Shown: piece by piece, positions 1 to 4,452 of the stretch
How the letters are laid out: every line of letters begins with the position of its first letter
How positions within the stretch are numbered: the first letter of the stretch is position 1
Source: DAOSVX01 sp035379765
GTDB lineage: Bacteria > Bacillota_I > Bacilli_A > RF39 > UBA660
Direction of reading: 5' to 3'
DNA length: 5,600 nt
NCBI GenBank assembly: GCA_035379765.1
Contig: DAOSVX010000041.1
Coordinates: 1 to 5,600, forward strand
Translations under genes and position numbers: made by a program
The notes under the pieces: generated by a model
Databases searched by the model: none
Told to the model about the DNA's origin: nothing
The model's input: only the letters and a program-made list of their open reading frames with translations

Positions 1-16
1 TTGTAACTAATTCCAT
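1..16 (-). CDS. 5' end of a gene running off the window, possible paralogue of the neighbouring kinase-like gene
   Basis: Only five codons are visible (M-E-L-V-T), read leftwards from an ATG at 16. A GAGGG ribosome-binding site lies at 24-28, 7 nt before the start. The segment from this site through the first codons closely matches the start of the kinase-like gene (887-903): both read GAGG(G)GTTTTATT, then ATG or GTG, GAA, an extra CAA in the kinase gene only, then TTA GTT. The proteins therefore begin M-E-L-V and M-E-Q-L-V. I infer a tandem duplicate gene or a duplicated expression signal. Nothing can be said about the function from five residues; the kinase link rests on the shared start region alone. 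Confidence 0.5.
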
Positions 17-40
17 AATAAAACCCTCGAATAGTTATAT

Positions 41-69
41 ATATTAACATTAAAAGGTTGTTTTTTAAA
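41..69 (-). promoter_or_regulatory. Putative promoter of the leftmost partial gene
   Basis: Read on the minus strand there is TTTAAA at 69-64, a 17-nt spacer and TAATAT at 46-41, preceded by a TGT extended -10 motif at 49-47. Transcription would start near 34, giving a leader of about 18 nt. The -35 box is a weak match and lies inside the 64-82 palindrome. The region is very AT-rich, so chance matches are possible. Confidence 0.35.
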
Positions 70-82
70 GTACTACTTTAAA
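64..82. repeat. 19-bp perfect palindrome between the two leftmost genes
   Basis: TTTAAAGTA and TACTTTAAA are perfect inverted copies around a single central C at 73. The palindrome begins 4 bp past the stop codon of the kinase-like gene. On that gene's strand it is followed by a run of A, not T, so it does not look like a rho-independent terminator. Its right-to-left position covers the putative -35 box (64-69) of the next gene, so a repressor operator is a reasonable alternative. The identity of any binding protein is unknown. Confidence 0.5.
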
Positions 83-85
83 TAT

Positions 86-889
86 TTAATTATTTATACG
101 AATATATCTTTTGTTAGGGTCTGCTATACAATCTAAATAAGGACCTATAAACTCTTTTTTACCTTTAGCAGATATTGTTGCAAGCAAAACACTTTTTAAT
201 TCTATTGGAATATCAAGGCTTTCAACAACCACATCAACATAAAATTGCCTTCCAAGAACCAAATGCTCTAGCATTTGTCGACGAAACCCATCTACTGCTA
301 TTTCTAAAAATCTAATAGCCAGCGAGAATTCGTCAACGTAAGTAAACGATTGATCGCCAGTTTTCCTAACATAATATTTTGCAGGATAATCAGGTATATT
401 ATCACAAGGACAATCAGAATGCATATAATTGTCGGTATCAATTAAAACTACGTTTTTATAAAGGTCGATTAAAAAATTATCGGGGTTTGTATCTACAAGT
501 ATCATTGATTTACTATGAACTAATTTTACCAAATGTTCAAGCTTTTTATAAAAAGCTATTTTTTGAGCAAGCGAAACACATGGCTTGCTTAAATCTCGGA
601 AACTTCTTATATATTCTGCTGTTAAAGCTATAGTTAACGTATATCCAAGTAAGTTACCGTTATCATCAAAAACAGGTGTTTTAGGATATTTAATACATGG
701 TTCTTCTATTCCTGCTGTTCTTTCAATTTTCTTTAGTTTATTTGGCAAAGTCTTCTGTACTTTATCTTCATTTCTAAACAATTTTAATCCTGTTGTTTTA
801 TTTAAATGAAAAAAATCAGCCTCAGTTCCGGACCCTTTAATTTCATATTTTCTATATATATACTTTCTGCTTAAAACTAATTGTTCCAC
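86..889 (-). CDS. Protein-kinase-fold protein (Ser/Thr kinase-like), possibly with altered catalytic loop
   Basis: This 267-residue soluble protein has the order of motifs of a small eukaryotic-like protein kinase. A glycine-rich loop (KGSGTEADFF, 18-27) is followed by a lysine in GLKLF (K36) that fits the ATP-binding lysine. The catalytic loop is LVDTNPDNFL (131-140), with Asp133 and Asn138 spaced as in HRDxKxxN, and the metal-binding segment is VVLIDTDNY (147-155). DEFSLAIRFLE (186-196) fits the helix after the activation segment. The usual catalytic-loop Lys is Asn135 and the HRD His-Arg pair is replaced by Leu-Val. IDTD-type motifs occur in atypical bacterial kinases, so activity is possible but unproven. 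There is no membrane segment or extra domain. The start is GTG at 889, set by AGAGGGG at 897-903, 7 nt upstream. The substrate is unknown. By eye it has more CG-containing codons than its neighbours, which fits an accessory gene. Confidence 0.72.
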   Translation of the reverse strand: MEQLVLSRKYIYRKYEIKGSGTEADFFHLNKTTGLKLFRNEDKVQKTLPNKLKKIERTAGIEEPCIKYPKTPVFDDNGNLLGYTLTIALTAEYIRSFRDLSKPCVSLAQKIAFYKKLEHLVKLVHSKSMILVDTNPDNFLIDLYKNVVLIDTDNYMHSDCPCDNIPDYPAKYYVRKTGDQSFTYVDEFSLAIRFLEIAVDGFRRQMLEHLVLGRQFYVDVVVESLDIPIELKSVLLATISAKGKKEFIGPYLDCIADPNKRYIRINN

Positions 890-896
890 AATAAAA

Positions 897-912
897 CCCC
901 TCTGATAAGGGG
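897..912 (-). promoter_or_regulatory. Inverted repeat covering the kinase-gene ribosome-binding site
   Basis: In the transcript, CCCCUU pairs with GAGGGG (five Watson-Crick pairs plus one U-G) around the four-base loop AUCA. The 3' arm is the ribosome-binding site itself. If formed in RNA, the stem would block translation initiation. The predicted start point of the local promoter is about 906-908, inside the repeat, so a transcript from that promoter would lack the 5' arm. Only read-through RNA from upstream could fold this way. It could also be a DNA operator or chance. Confidence 0.45.
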
Positions 913-914
913 AT

Positions 915-943
915 ATTTTAACATAAAACTAACTAATTTTCAA
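915..943 (-). promoter_or_regulatory. Promoter of the kinase-like gene
   Basis: On the minus strand TTGAAA (943-938) and TAAAAT (920-915) are separated by exactly 17 nt, close to the sigma-A consensus. The -35 begins 4 bp after the stop codon of the upstream methyltransferase gene, so the kinase-like gene has its own promoter. The predicted leader is about 18 nt. Confidence 0.65.
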
Positions 944-946
944 TAC

Positions 947-1813
947 TTATTCTTCCCAAAGACCATATATACCACAAGGAAGTAGCATATTATCTCTTTC
1001 TACTGGCAAAGCCAGTTCACCACTTTCTACTTTACCATTAGGATATTTTTTTAAAACAGTAGTTTTTAATATATTATCTAATACCATATTTGATATACCT
1101 GTTGTATAAGAATTAATTAGAAAAAATAATGGTTTATTACTTAATATATTTAAAGAGGCATCAATTAGTTTATATAAACTGTCTTCAAATTTCCAAACTT
1201 CTTTTTTAGGGCCTCTACCAAAACTTGGGGGATCCATTACTATAGCATCATATTTATTGCCTCGACGAGCTTCTCTTTCAACAAATTTTAAACAATCATC
1301 AACTATAAATCTAATTTTATTGTTTTCTAATTTATTTAGCTTCATGTTTTCTTTTGCCCATTCAGTCATTCCCTTAGAAGCATCTACTTGAGTTACATCA
1401 GCTCCAGCACTAGAACAAGCCATAGTAGCTGCCCCAGTATAAGCAAATAAGTTTAATACTTTTATTTTACGTTTACTACTTTTAATTTTGTTTATCATAT
1501 AATCCCAATTAACTGCTTGTTCGGGAAATAAACCGGTATGTTTAAAATTAGTTAAAGCTAGTTTAAAAGTTAAATTTTTATAACCAATTGTCCAACTTTC
1601 GGGGACATCTTTAATATCTTGCCAACTACCTCCACCAGTTTCTTTTCTTTCATAAAAAGCATTAACATTATGCCACATATCATAATTGTTAACATTCCAC
1701 ATAGCTTGAGGATCAGGTCTTCTTAAAAGAACACCATTCCAATATTCTAGTTTTTCACCATTACCACAATCAAGTAATTTATAAAATTGCCATTCATCAC
1801 TAATTTTTAACAT
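947..1813 (-). CDS. Class I SAM-dependent methyltransferase, RlmI/COG1092-like (probable RNA methyltransferase)
   Basis: The 288-residue protein has a Rossmann-fold methyltransferase core. Motif I is VLNLFAYTGAAT (119-130), binding S-adenosylmethionine. The acidic residue of motif II is in VDAS (143-146), followed by DD at 172-173. The catalytic-side motif IV is MDPPSFGRG (193-201). The N-terminal part, with GEKLEYWNGVLLRRPDPQAMW (19-39), is typical of a COG1092 subgroup that lacks the PUA RNA-binding domain of E. coli RlmI. Family members that have been studied methylate 23S rRNA, so a cytosolic rRNA target is likely, but the exact base cannot be read from sequence. The start at 1813 fits the family N-terminus, though the ribosome-binding site is weak (AGAAAG, well upstream). 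The gene is transcribed alone, from a promoter back-to-back with that of the next gene on the plus strand. Confidence 0.85.
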   Translation of the reverse strand: MLKISDEWQFYKLLDCGNGEKLEYWNGVLLRRPDPQAMWNVNNYDMWHNVNAFYERKETGGGSWQDIKDVPESWTIGYKNLTFKLALTNFKHTGLFPEQAVNWDYMINKIKSSKRKIKVLNLFAYTGAATMACSSAGADVTQVDASKGMTEWAKENMKLNKLENNKIRFIVDDCLKFVEREARRGNKYDAIVMDPPSFGRGPKKEVWKFEDSLYKLIDASLNILSNKPLFFLINSYTTGISNMVLDNILKTTVLKKYPNGKVESGELALPVERDNMLLPCGIYGLWEE

Positions 1814-1837
1814 AAATAACCATTTCTTTCTATCTTT

Positions 1838-1866
1838 ATTATAAAGAAATAATTTATAATTGTAAA
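1838..1866 (-). promoter_or_regulatory. Promoter of the methyltransferase gene
   Basis: Minus-strand TTTACA (1866-1861), a 17-nt spacer and a perfect TATAAT (1843-1838). The predicted start point is near 1831, giving a leader of about 18 nt. Its -35 box shares bases 1861-1865 with the -35 box of the divergent promoter. Confidence 0.75.
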
Positions 1867-1888
1867 ATAATCTTTAATACTTTATAAT
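1860..1888 (+). promoter_or_regulatory. Promoter of the DUF5684-like gene
   Basis: TTGTAA (1860-1865), a 17-nt spacer and a perfect TATAAT (1883-1888). The predicted start point is near 1895, just before the ribosome-binding site. The -35 box overlaps that of the divergent methyltransferase promoter, so RNA polymerase probably cannot occupy both at once. Confidence 0.72.
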
Positions 1889-1912
1889 GAAATCATAGGA
1901 GGAGTATAGAGC

Positions 1913-2296
1913 GTGTGCAGTTATGAGTATTCTTACAACTACGATATGGCAAGTATGCCAATGGGCTATTGGTTCATATGTTTAATTTTTGAAGTGTTCA
2001 TGATAGTCTGTATGTGGAAGATGTTTGAAAAAGCTGGTGAACCTGGTTGGGCAGCTATTGTTCCACTTTACAATGCATACGTAATGTTTAAAATTGCTTG
2101 GGGAAATGGCTGGAAATTTTTACTACTATTGATTCCAATCGCTAACATTGTATTTGCTATTATGTTGCCATTTAAACTTGCTAAAGCTTTTGGTAAAAGT
2201 TCTGGCTTTGGAGCTGGACTACTATTTTTATCAGTAGTTTTCTATCCAATACTAGCATTTGATAATTCCATTAAATACGTTGGAGCAGAAAAATAA
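1913..2296 (+). CDS. Small multi-pass membrane protein, DUF5684-like
   Basis: This 127-residue protein starts with GTG at 1913. The start is set by AGGAGGAG at 1897-1904, 8 nt upstream; the next in-frame ATG (codon 12) has no such site. It has a Tyr-rich N-terminus with no cleavable signal, then membrane segments at about 20-35, 67-87 and 98-116. The stretch between the first two, WKMFEKAGEPGWAAIVPLYNAY (35-56), is the recognisable signature: DUF5684-type proteins, sometimes found attached to or near signal peptidase I, carry this KAGxPGW...P.YN pattern. No function is established for the family and no catalytic residues are visible. It is a single-gene transcript with its own promoter and a terminator immediately at its stop codon. 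The family call comes from memory of the motif. Confidence 0.75.
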   Translation: MCSYEYSYNYDMASMPMGYWFICLIFEVFMIVCMWKMFEKAGEPGWAAIVPLYNAYVMFKIAWGNGWKFLLLLIPIANIVFAIMLPFKLAKAFGKSSGFGAGLLFLSVVFYPILAFDNSIKYVGAEK

Positions 2297-2322
2297 CACA
2301 TATCAATGTGTTATTTTTTTTT
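2291..2322. terminator. Bidirectional terminator between convergent genes
   Basis: TAACACAT (2294-2301) and ATGTGTTA (2306-2313) form an 8-bp stem around ATCA, extendable by three A-T pairs. On the plus strand nine T follow (2314-2322). On the minus strand five T follow (2293-2289), so it can serve both genes. Both stop codons are the outer ends of the 8-bp stem: TAA at 2294-2296 (plus) and at 2313-2311 (minus). The plus-strand T run also encodes the Lys-Lys-Lys tail of the minus-strand protein. Confidence 0.85.
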
Positions 2323-2709
2323 GCTCTCTTTTTCTTCGTCTTCACCAATATAACGAAGTATTTTAGCTTGGTTTTTTAAAACATTATTTATTTGAATATG
2401 TAATTCTTCTAATATAAGCTCACTTTTCAAATCAATCATATAATCGTTATGGCCTCTATCACGGTCTTTTTTAGCTTGCCTATTTTGGCTCATCATAATT
2501 ATTGGAGCTTGTAAAGCAGCTATACAGGATAAAACTAAATTTAATAAAATAAATGGATATGGATCAGCAGCATTAATAAGCAATACGCCATTTAAGACTA
2601 TCCATATTAATAAGAAAGATACGAAGAAAATAATAAATTTCCAACTACCAGCTTTTTCCGCAACCACATCAGCACATTTATCACCAAAAGACATGTTCTC
2701 ATCAGCCAT
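2311..2709 (-). CDS. DUF1003 family membrane protein, probably with a frameshifted 5' end
   Basis: The open frame gives 132 residues matching the DUF1003 core. FGDKCADVVAEKAGSW (8-23) precedes two membrane segments (about 24-46 and 51-72) containing DPYPFILLNL (49-58) and APIIMMSQNRQ (68-78). The cytosolic tail HNDYMIDLKSELILEELH (87-104) is also typical. The function is unknown; related proteins sit in the cytoplasmic membrane. The ATG at 2709 has no convincing ribosome-binding site. The same frame is open upstream to a TAG at 2805-2803 and encodes family-like residues QELLDLLIYNPIAVDVDK just before 2709. A better start, ATG at 2768-2766 with AGGAG 6 nt upstream, is out of frame by one base. 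One inserted base between about 2765 and 2757 would give a 152-residue protein beginning M-K-Q-E-L-L or M-N-K-E-L-L. Either the gene is damaged or the sequence has a one-base error. Confidence 0.85.
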   Translation of the reverse strand: MADENMSFGDKCADVVAEKAGSWKFIIFFVSFLLIWIVLNGVLLINAADPYPFILLNLVLSCIAALQAPIIMMSQNRQAKKDRDRGHNDYMIDLKSELILEELHIQINNVLKNQAKILRYIGEDEEKESKKK

Positions 2710-2764
2710 TTTATCAACATCTACCGCTATAGGATTATAAATAAGTAAATCTAATAATTCTTGT

Positions 2765-2851
2765 TCATCTCTTTCTCCTAAATCTTGTTTTAATGTATTC
2801 CTCTATTGGTTCAGTTATCTTAACCTTGTCTCCACGAATATTTATCTTCAT
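2765..2851 (-). pseudogene. hpf: Truncated hpf: N-terminal stub of a ribosome hibernation promoting factor
   Basis: A 28-codon frame begins at ATG 2851 with a strong AGGAGG site (2859-2864) 7 nt upstream and its own promoter. Its first residues, MKINIRGDKVKITEPIEEYI, match the start of HPF/YvyD-type proteins, whose first strand and helix read roughly M-K-I-x-I-R-G-x-x-x-x-I-T-x-x-[IL]-x-x-Y-[IV]. HPF binds the 30S subunit and inactivates or dimerises ribosomes in stationary phase; long forms are about 180 residues. Here the frame ends with KTRFRRKR then TGA, and no further HPF sequence follows: the next bases are the start of the DUF1003 gene. The TGA overlaps that gene's probable ATG as ATGA. 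I infer a deletion that removed most of hpf and fused its expression signals to the next gene. A retained short leader peptide is the alternative. Confidence 0.68.
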
Positions 2852-2878
2852 ATCCAATCCTCCTATTTATATATTTAA

Positions 2879-2887
2879 ATTATATCA
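2879..2887 (-). promoter_or_regulatory. Extended -10 promoter of the hpf stub / DUF1003 unit
   Basis: Minus-strand TGA (2887-2885) joined to a perfect TATAAT (2884-2879). The sequence 17 nt upstream is a poor -35 match (ATACCA), so the TG motif probably compensates. The predicted leader to the stub ATG is about 20 nt. Confidence 0.6.
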
Positions 2888-2901
2888 TAATCAAAAAAGT
2901 A

Positions 2902-2910
2902 TGGTATAAT
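2902..2910 (+). promoter_or_regulatory. Extended -10 promoter of the small single-pass membrane protein gene
   Basis: TGG (2902-2904) joined to a perfect TATAAT (2905-2910), with no good -35 box. It is back-to-back with the minus-strand extended -10 promoter; the two -10 hexamers are 20 bp apart, so polymerase footprints must overlap. Confidence 0.65.
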
Positions 2911-2934
2911 AAAAGTACAATAAGGAGGTATATA

Positions 2935-3258
2935 ATGAAAGATACAACCAAAACCATTTTATTAATAGTAGGTTTGTTAGCCTTGCTGATTACCTCTATT
3001 GTATTATTTTTTGTTGACCATAAAGATGTAAAAGATATAACTATAATGGATAAAACTGGAGACGAATGTGCTGATACCATTCTTTATTTCTATGAAGATG
3101 ATGATTATCAATATTATTTTAAATGTGCTAAAGTTATTTTTGTTCAAGTAGATGATGAAATATATGAAATAAGTGATGCTTTAAATGAAGATAAAGTAAC
3201 AATAGATGAATTAGTAGAAGCAGGTTTAAGCTTTTATAAAACAAAAATAGAATCATAA
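2935..3258 (+). CDS. Small membrane-anchored protein of unknown function
   Basis: The 107-residue protein has a perfect AAGGAGG site (2922-2928) 6 nt before ATG. Residues 7-27 form one hydrophobic helix after a short lysine-containing N-terminus, with no lipobox or obvious cleavage site, so it is probably a signal anchor with the rest outside the membrane. The remaining domain (about 28-107) is acidic and rich in Tyr and Asp. It has two cysteines (C45 and C64) flanking YFYEDDDYQYYF (51-62), then a strand-rich part and VTIDELVEAGL (88-98). A small C-x18-C domain with a Y/D-rich middle resembles uncharacterised small proteins I associate with AT-rich gut Firmicutes, but I cannot name a family. 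The cysteines could form a disulphide if the domain is extracytoplasmic. It is a single-gene transcript with its own promoter and terminator. Confidence 0.75.
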   Translation: MKDTTKTILLIVGLLALLITSIVLFFVDHKDVKDITIMDKTGDECADTILYFYEDDDYQYYFKCAKVIFVQVDDEIYEISDALNEDKVTIDELVEAGLSFYKTKIES

Positions 3259-3270
3259 GATTCTATTTTT
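3243..3270. terminator. Bidirectional terminator with both stop codons inside the hairpin
   Basis: AAAAATAGAATC (3243-3254) pairs perfectly with GATTCTATTTTT (3259-3270), a 12-bp stem with loop ATAA. The plus-strand stop TAA (3256-3258) is in the loop, and the minus-strand stop TAG (3265-3263) is in the stem. Each strand ends in a run of five T, so both the small membrane protein gene (+) and the folD/pyrophosphohydrolase operon (-) can stop here. Confidence 0.85.
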
Positions 3271-3586
3271 CATTATCTTTTTCACTAATTAAAAATATTC
3301 TTTTAGTAAACGAACCTCGTTTGTTATTTTTAGCTTTTCTTTTATCTTCAAATTCGGCATATGATAACCCTTTTAAAGAAATAATTAATCTTAATACTTC
3401 TTCAATATCGCAAAGTTCACTTATTTCGCCAGATTCTAAATATTCATTTACTTCTTCTAAAAGTTTTTTATTAGCTTCTTCTAAACATTCTTTATCACTT
3501 AAAACACGATATTCTGGAGTACAATTATCAGCTCTAATAATATCAAGTATTTTATCTCTAACTAATTTATTATGAGTTCTTTCCAT
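3263..3586 (-). CDS. MazG-like nucleoside triphosphate pyrophosphohydrolase (COG4997-like)
   Basis: The 107-residue cytosolic protein belongs to the all-alpha NTP pyrophosphohydrolase (MazG-like) group. KLVRDKI (7-13) near the N-terminus is a hallmark of the small COG4997-type subgroup. The Mg-binding motif is EEVNE (44-48, ExxE type), followed by ELCD (57-60, ExxD). RGSFTKRIFL (90-99) matches the usual C-terminal end. Such enzymes split NTPs to NMP and pyrophosphate and are thought to clear non-canonical nucleotides; this substrate is unknown. In-frame ATGs exist at 3607 and 3601, but AAAGGAGA (3598-3591) sits just before the ATG at 3586, and family members start close to KLVRDKI, so 3586 is chosen. 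This start lies 17 nt inside the end of folD, indicating one operon and probable translational coupling. Confidence 0.85.
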   Translation of the reverse strand: MERTHNKLVRDKILDIIRADNCTPEYRVLSDKECLEEANKKLLEEVNEYLESGEISELCDIEEVLRLIISLKGLSYAEFEDKRKAKNNKRGSFTKRIFLISEKDNEK

Positions 3587-4400
3587 AATTTCTCCTTTCA
3601 TAAGCATTTACAGTTTGTTCTAATAGTTTACTAATAGTAATAGGCCCTATCCCTCCTGGAACGGGGGTATAAGAAATAGAAGAATCTATTTCATCTAAAT
3701 CAACATCACCAATATTTCCTTCATTATACCCAGCATCTATAATAATAGCATTAGATTTTAATAATTTTGCTTTAATATATTTAGGTTCACCAATAGCTGC
3801 CACTAAAATATCTGCTTTTTTTAAGAATTCTTCTAAATTATTGGTTTTAGAATGACAGATAGTAACAGTAGCATCTTCATTTAATAAAAGCATAGCTATA
3901 GGTTTACCTAAAATAGAACTTCTTCCTACTATAACGACATTTTTACCAGCTACAGTTATATTATAATATTTTAAGAGTTCCATAATAGCTGCTGGTGTAG
4001 CAGATAAATTACTTTCTAAACCTAAAGCCATATTACCAAAACTAGTAGAATTTAATCCATCAACATCTTTATCTAAAGCTATAGTATTAAATATTTTTTG
4101 TTCATTTAAATGACTTGGTAAAGGATGCTGAATTAATATTCCTGTTATATTAGAATCATTATTTAACTCTTCTATTTCTTTAACTAATTCTTCCTCAGTA
4201 ATATCTTCACTTAGTTCTATTTTTTTGCCTATTATACCAATTCTTTCACAAGCTTTTAACTTCATATTGACATAAACAACTGATTCTTTTTTATTACCAA
4301 CAATAATAGTTGCTAAAACTGGTTTAGTACTAAAATTATTAACTTTTTCTTTCAATTTATTTTCAATATTTAAAGCTATTTCTTTACCACTTAAAATCAT
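3570..4400 (-). CDS. folD: Bifunctional methylenetetrahydrofolate dehydrogenase / methenyltetrahydrofolate cyclohydrolase
   Basis: FolD converts 5,10-methylene-THF to 10-formyl-THF in the cytosol (NADP-dependent oxidation, then hydrolysis), feeding purine synthesis and initiator tRNA formylation. At 276 residues it is close to the usual 280-300. Substrate-side residues are present: Y43 and K47 in YVNMK (the catalytic Lys), QHPLP (91-95; most relatives have QLPLP) and DKDVDGL (110-116). The nucleotide-binding motif GRSSILGKP (159-167) and the C-terminal signature TPVPGGIGP (245-253) are intact. The ATG at 4400 has an AAGGTGA ribosome-binding site about 6 nt upstream. The gene follows purA but is separated from it by a terminator and has its own putative promoter. 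Its 3' end overlaps the pyrophosphohydrolase gene. Confidence 0.96.
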   Translation of the reverse strand: MILSGKEIALNIENKLKEKVNNFSTKPVLATIIVGNKKESVVYVNMKLKACERIGIIGKKIELSEDITEEELVKEIEELNNDSNITGILIQHPLPSHLNEQKIFNTIALDKDVDGLNSTSFGNMALGLESNLSATPAAIMELLKYYNITVAGKNVVIVGRSSILGKPIAMLLLNEDATVTICHSKTNNLEEFLKKADILVAAIGEPKYIKAKLLKSNAIIIDAGYNEGNIGDVDLDEIDSSISYTPVPGGIGPITISKLLEQTVNAYERRNYGKNS

Positions 4401-4416
4401 TTAAATCACCTTTTTT

Positions 4417-4425
4417 AGTATAACA
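4417..4425 (-). promoter_or_regulatory. Putative extended -10 promoter of folD
   Basis: Minus-strand TGT (4425-4423) joined to TATACT (4422-4417), with no good -35 box. It lies directly after the purA terminator. The predicted start point is only about 10-12 nt before the ATG, so the ribosome-binding site would be at or near the very 5' end of the mRNA. Confidence 0.45.
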
Positions 4426-4426
4426 T

Positions 4427-4452
4427 AAAAAAGTGTTAGTTATTAACACTTT
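4427..4452 (-). terminator. Intrinsic terminator after purA
   Basis: In the transcript AAAGUGUUA (4452-4444) pairs with UAACACUUU (4438-4430) around a 5-nt loop, followed by further U (six U in all, 4432-4427). The purA stop codon TAA (4445-4443) is formed by the end of the 5' arm and first loop base, and the Lys and Cys codons before it are also in the stem. It separates purA from folD, probably only partly. Confidence 0.75.

Noticed and set aside
64..82. Rho-independent terminator for the kinase-like gene
   Set aside because: The palindrome is followed by A, not T, on the gene strand, and its stem is AT-rich with almost no loop.
379..809. Plus-strand open frames at 379-633 and 585-809
   Set aside because: They lie opposite the kinase-like gene, have no ribosome-binding sites and encode no recognisable domain.
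2750..2851. Programmed +1 frameshift at AGA-TGA joining the hpf stub to the DUF1003 frame, like prfB
   Set aside because: A +1 shift would indeed enter the DUF1003 frame and AGGAG lies upstream, but the P-site tRNA would have to re-pair from AGA to GAU, which is a poor match, and the spacing differs from prfB. An HPF-DUF1003 fusion is not a family I know.
2730..2851. TGA read as tryptophan (Mycoplasma-type code) to extend the hpf stub
   Set aside because: Reading through TGA adds only ten residues (W-T-R-I-I-R-F-T-Y-L) before TAA, and they do not resemble HPF. Tryptophans in the genes checked use TGG.
2880..3080. Minus-strand open frame of 66 codons
   Set aside because: It is antisense to the start of the small membrane protein gene and covers both divergent promoters; it has no supporting start signals.
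3321..3575. Plus-strand open frame of 84 codons, Ser-rich
   Set aside because: It is the antisense shadow of the pyrophosphohydrolase gene, whose motifs are clear.
3587..3607. Longer start (M-L-M-K-G-E-I) for the pyrophosphohydrolase
   Set aside because: These codons contain the ribosome-binding site for the ATG at 3586, and the family starts near KLVRDKI.
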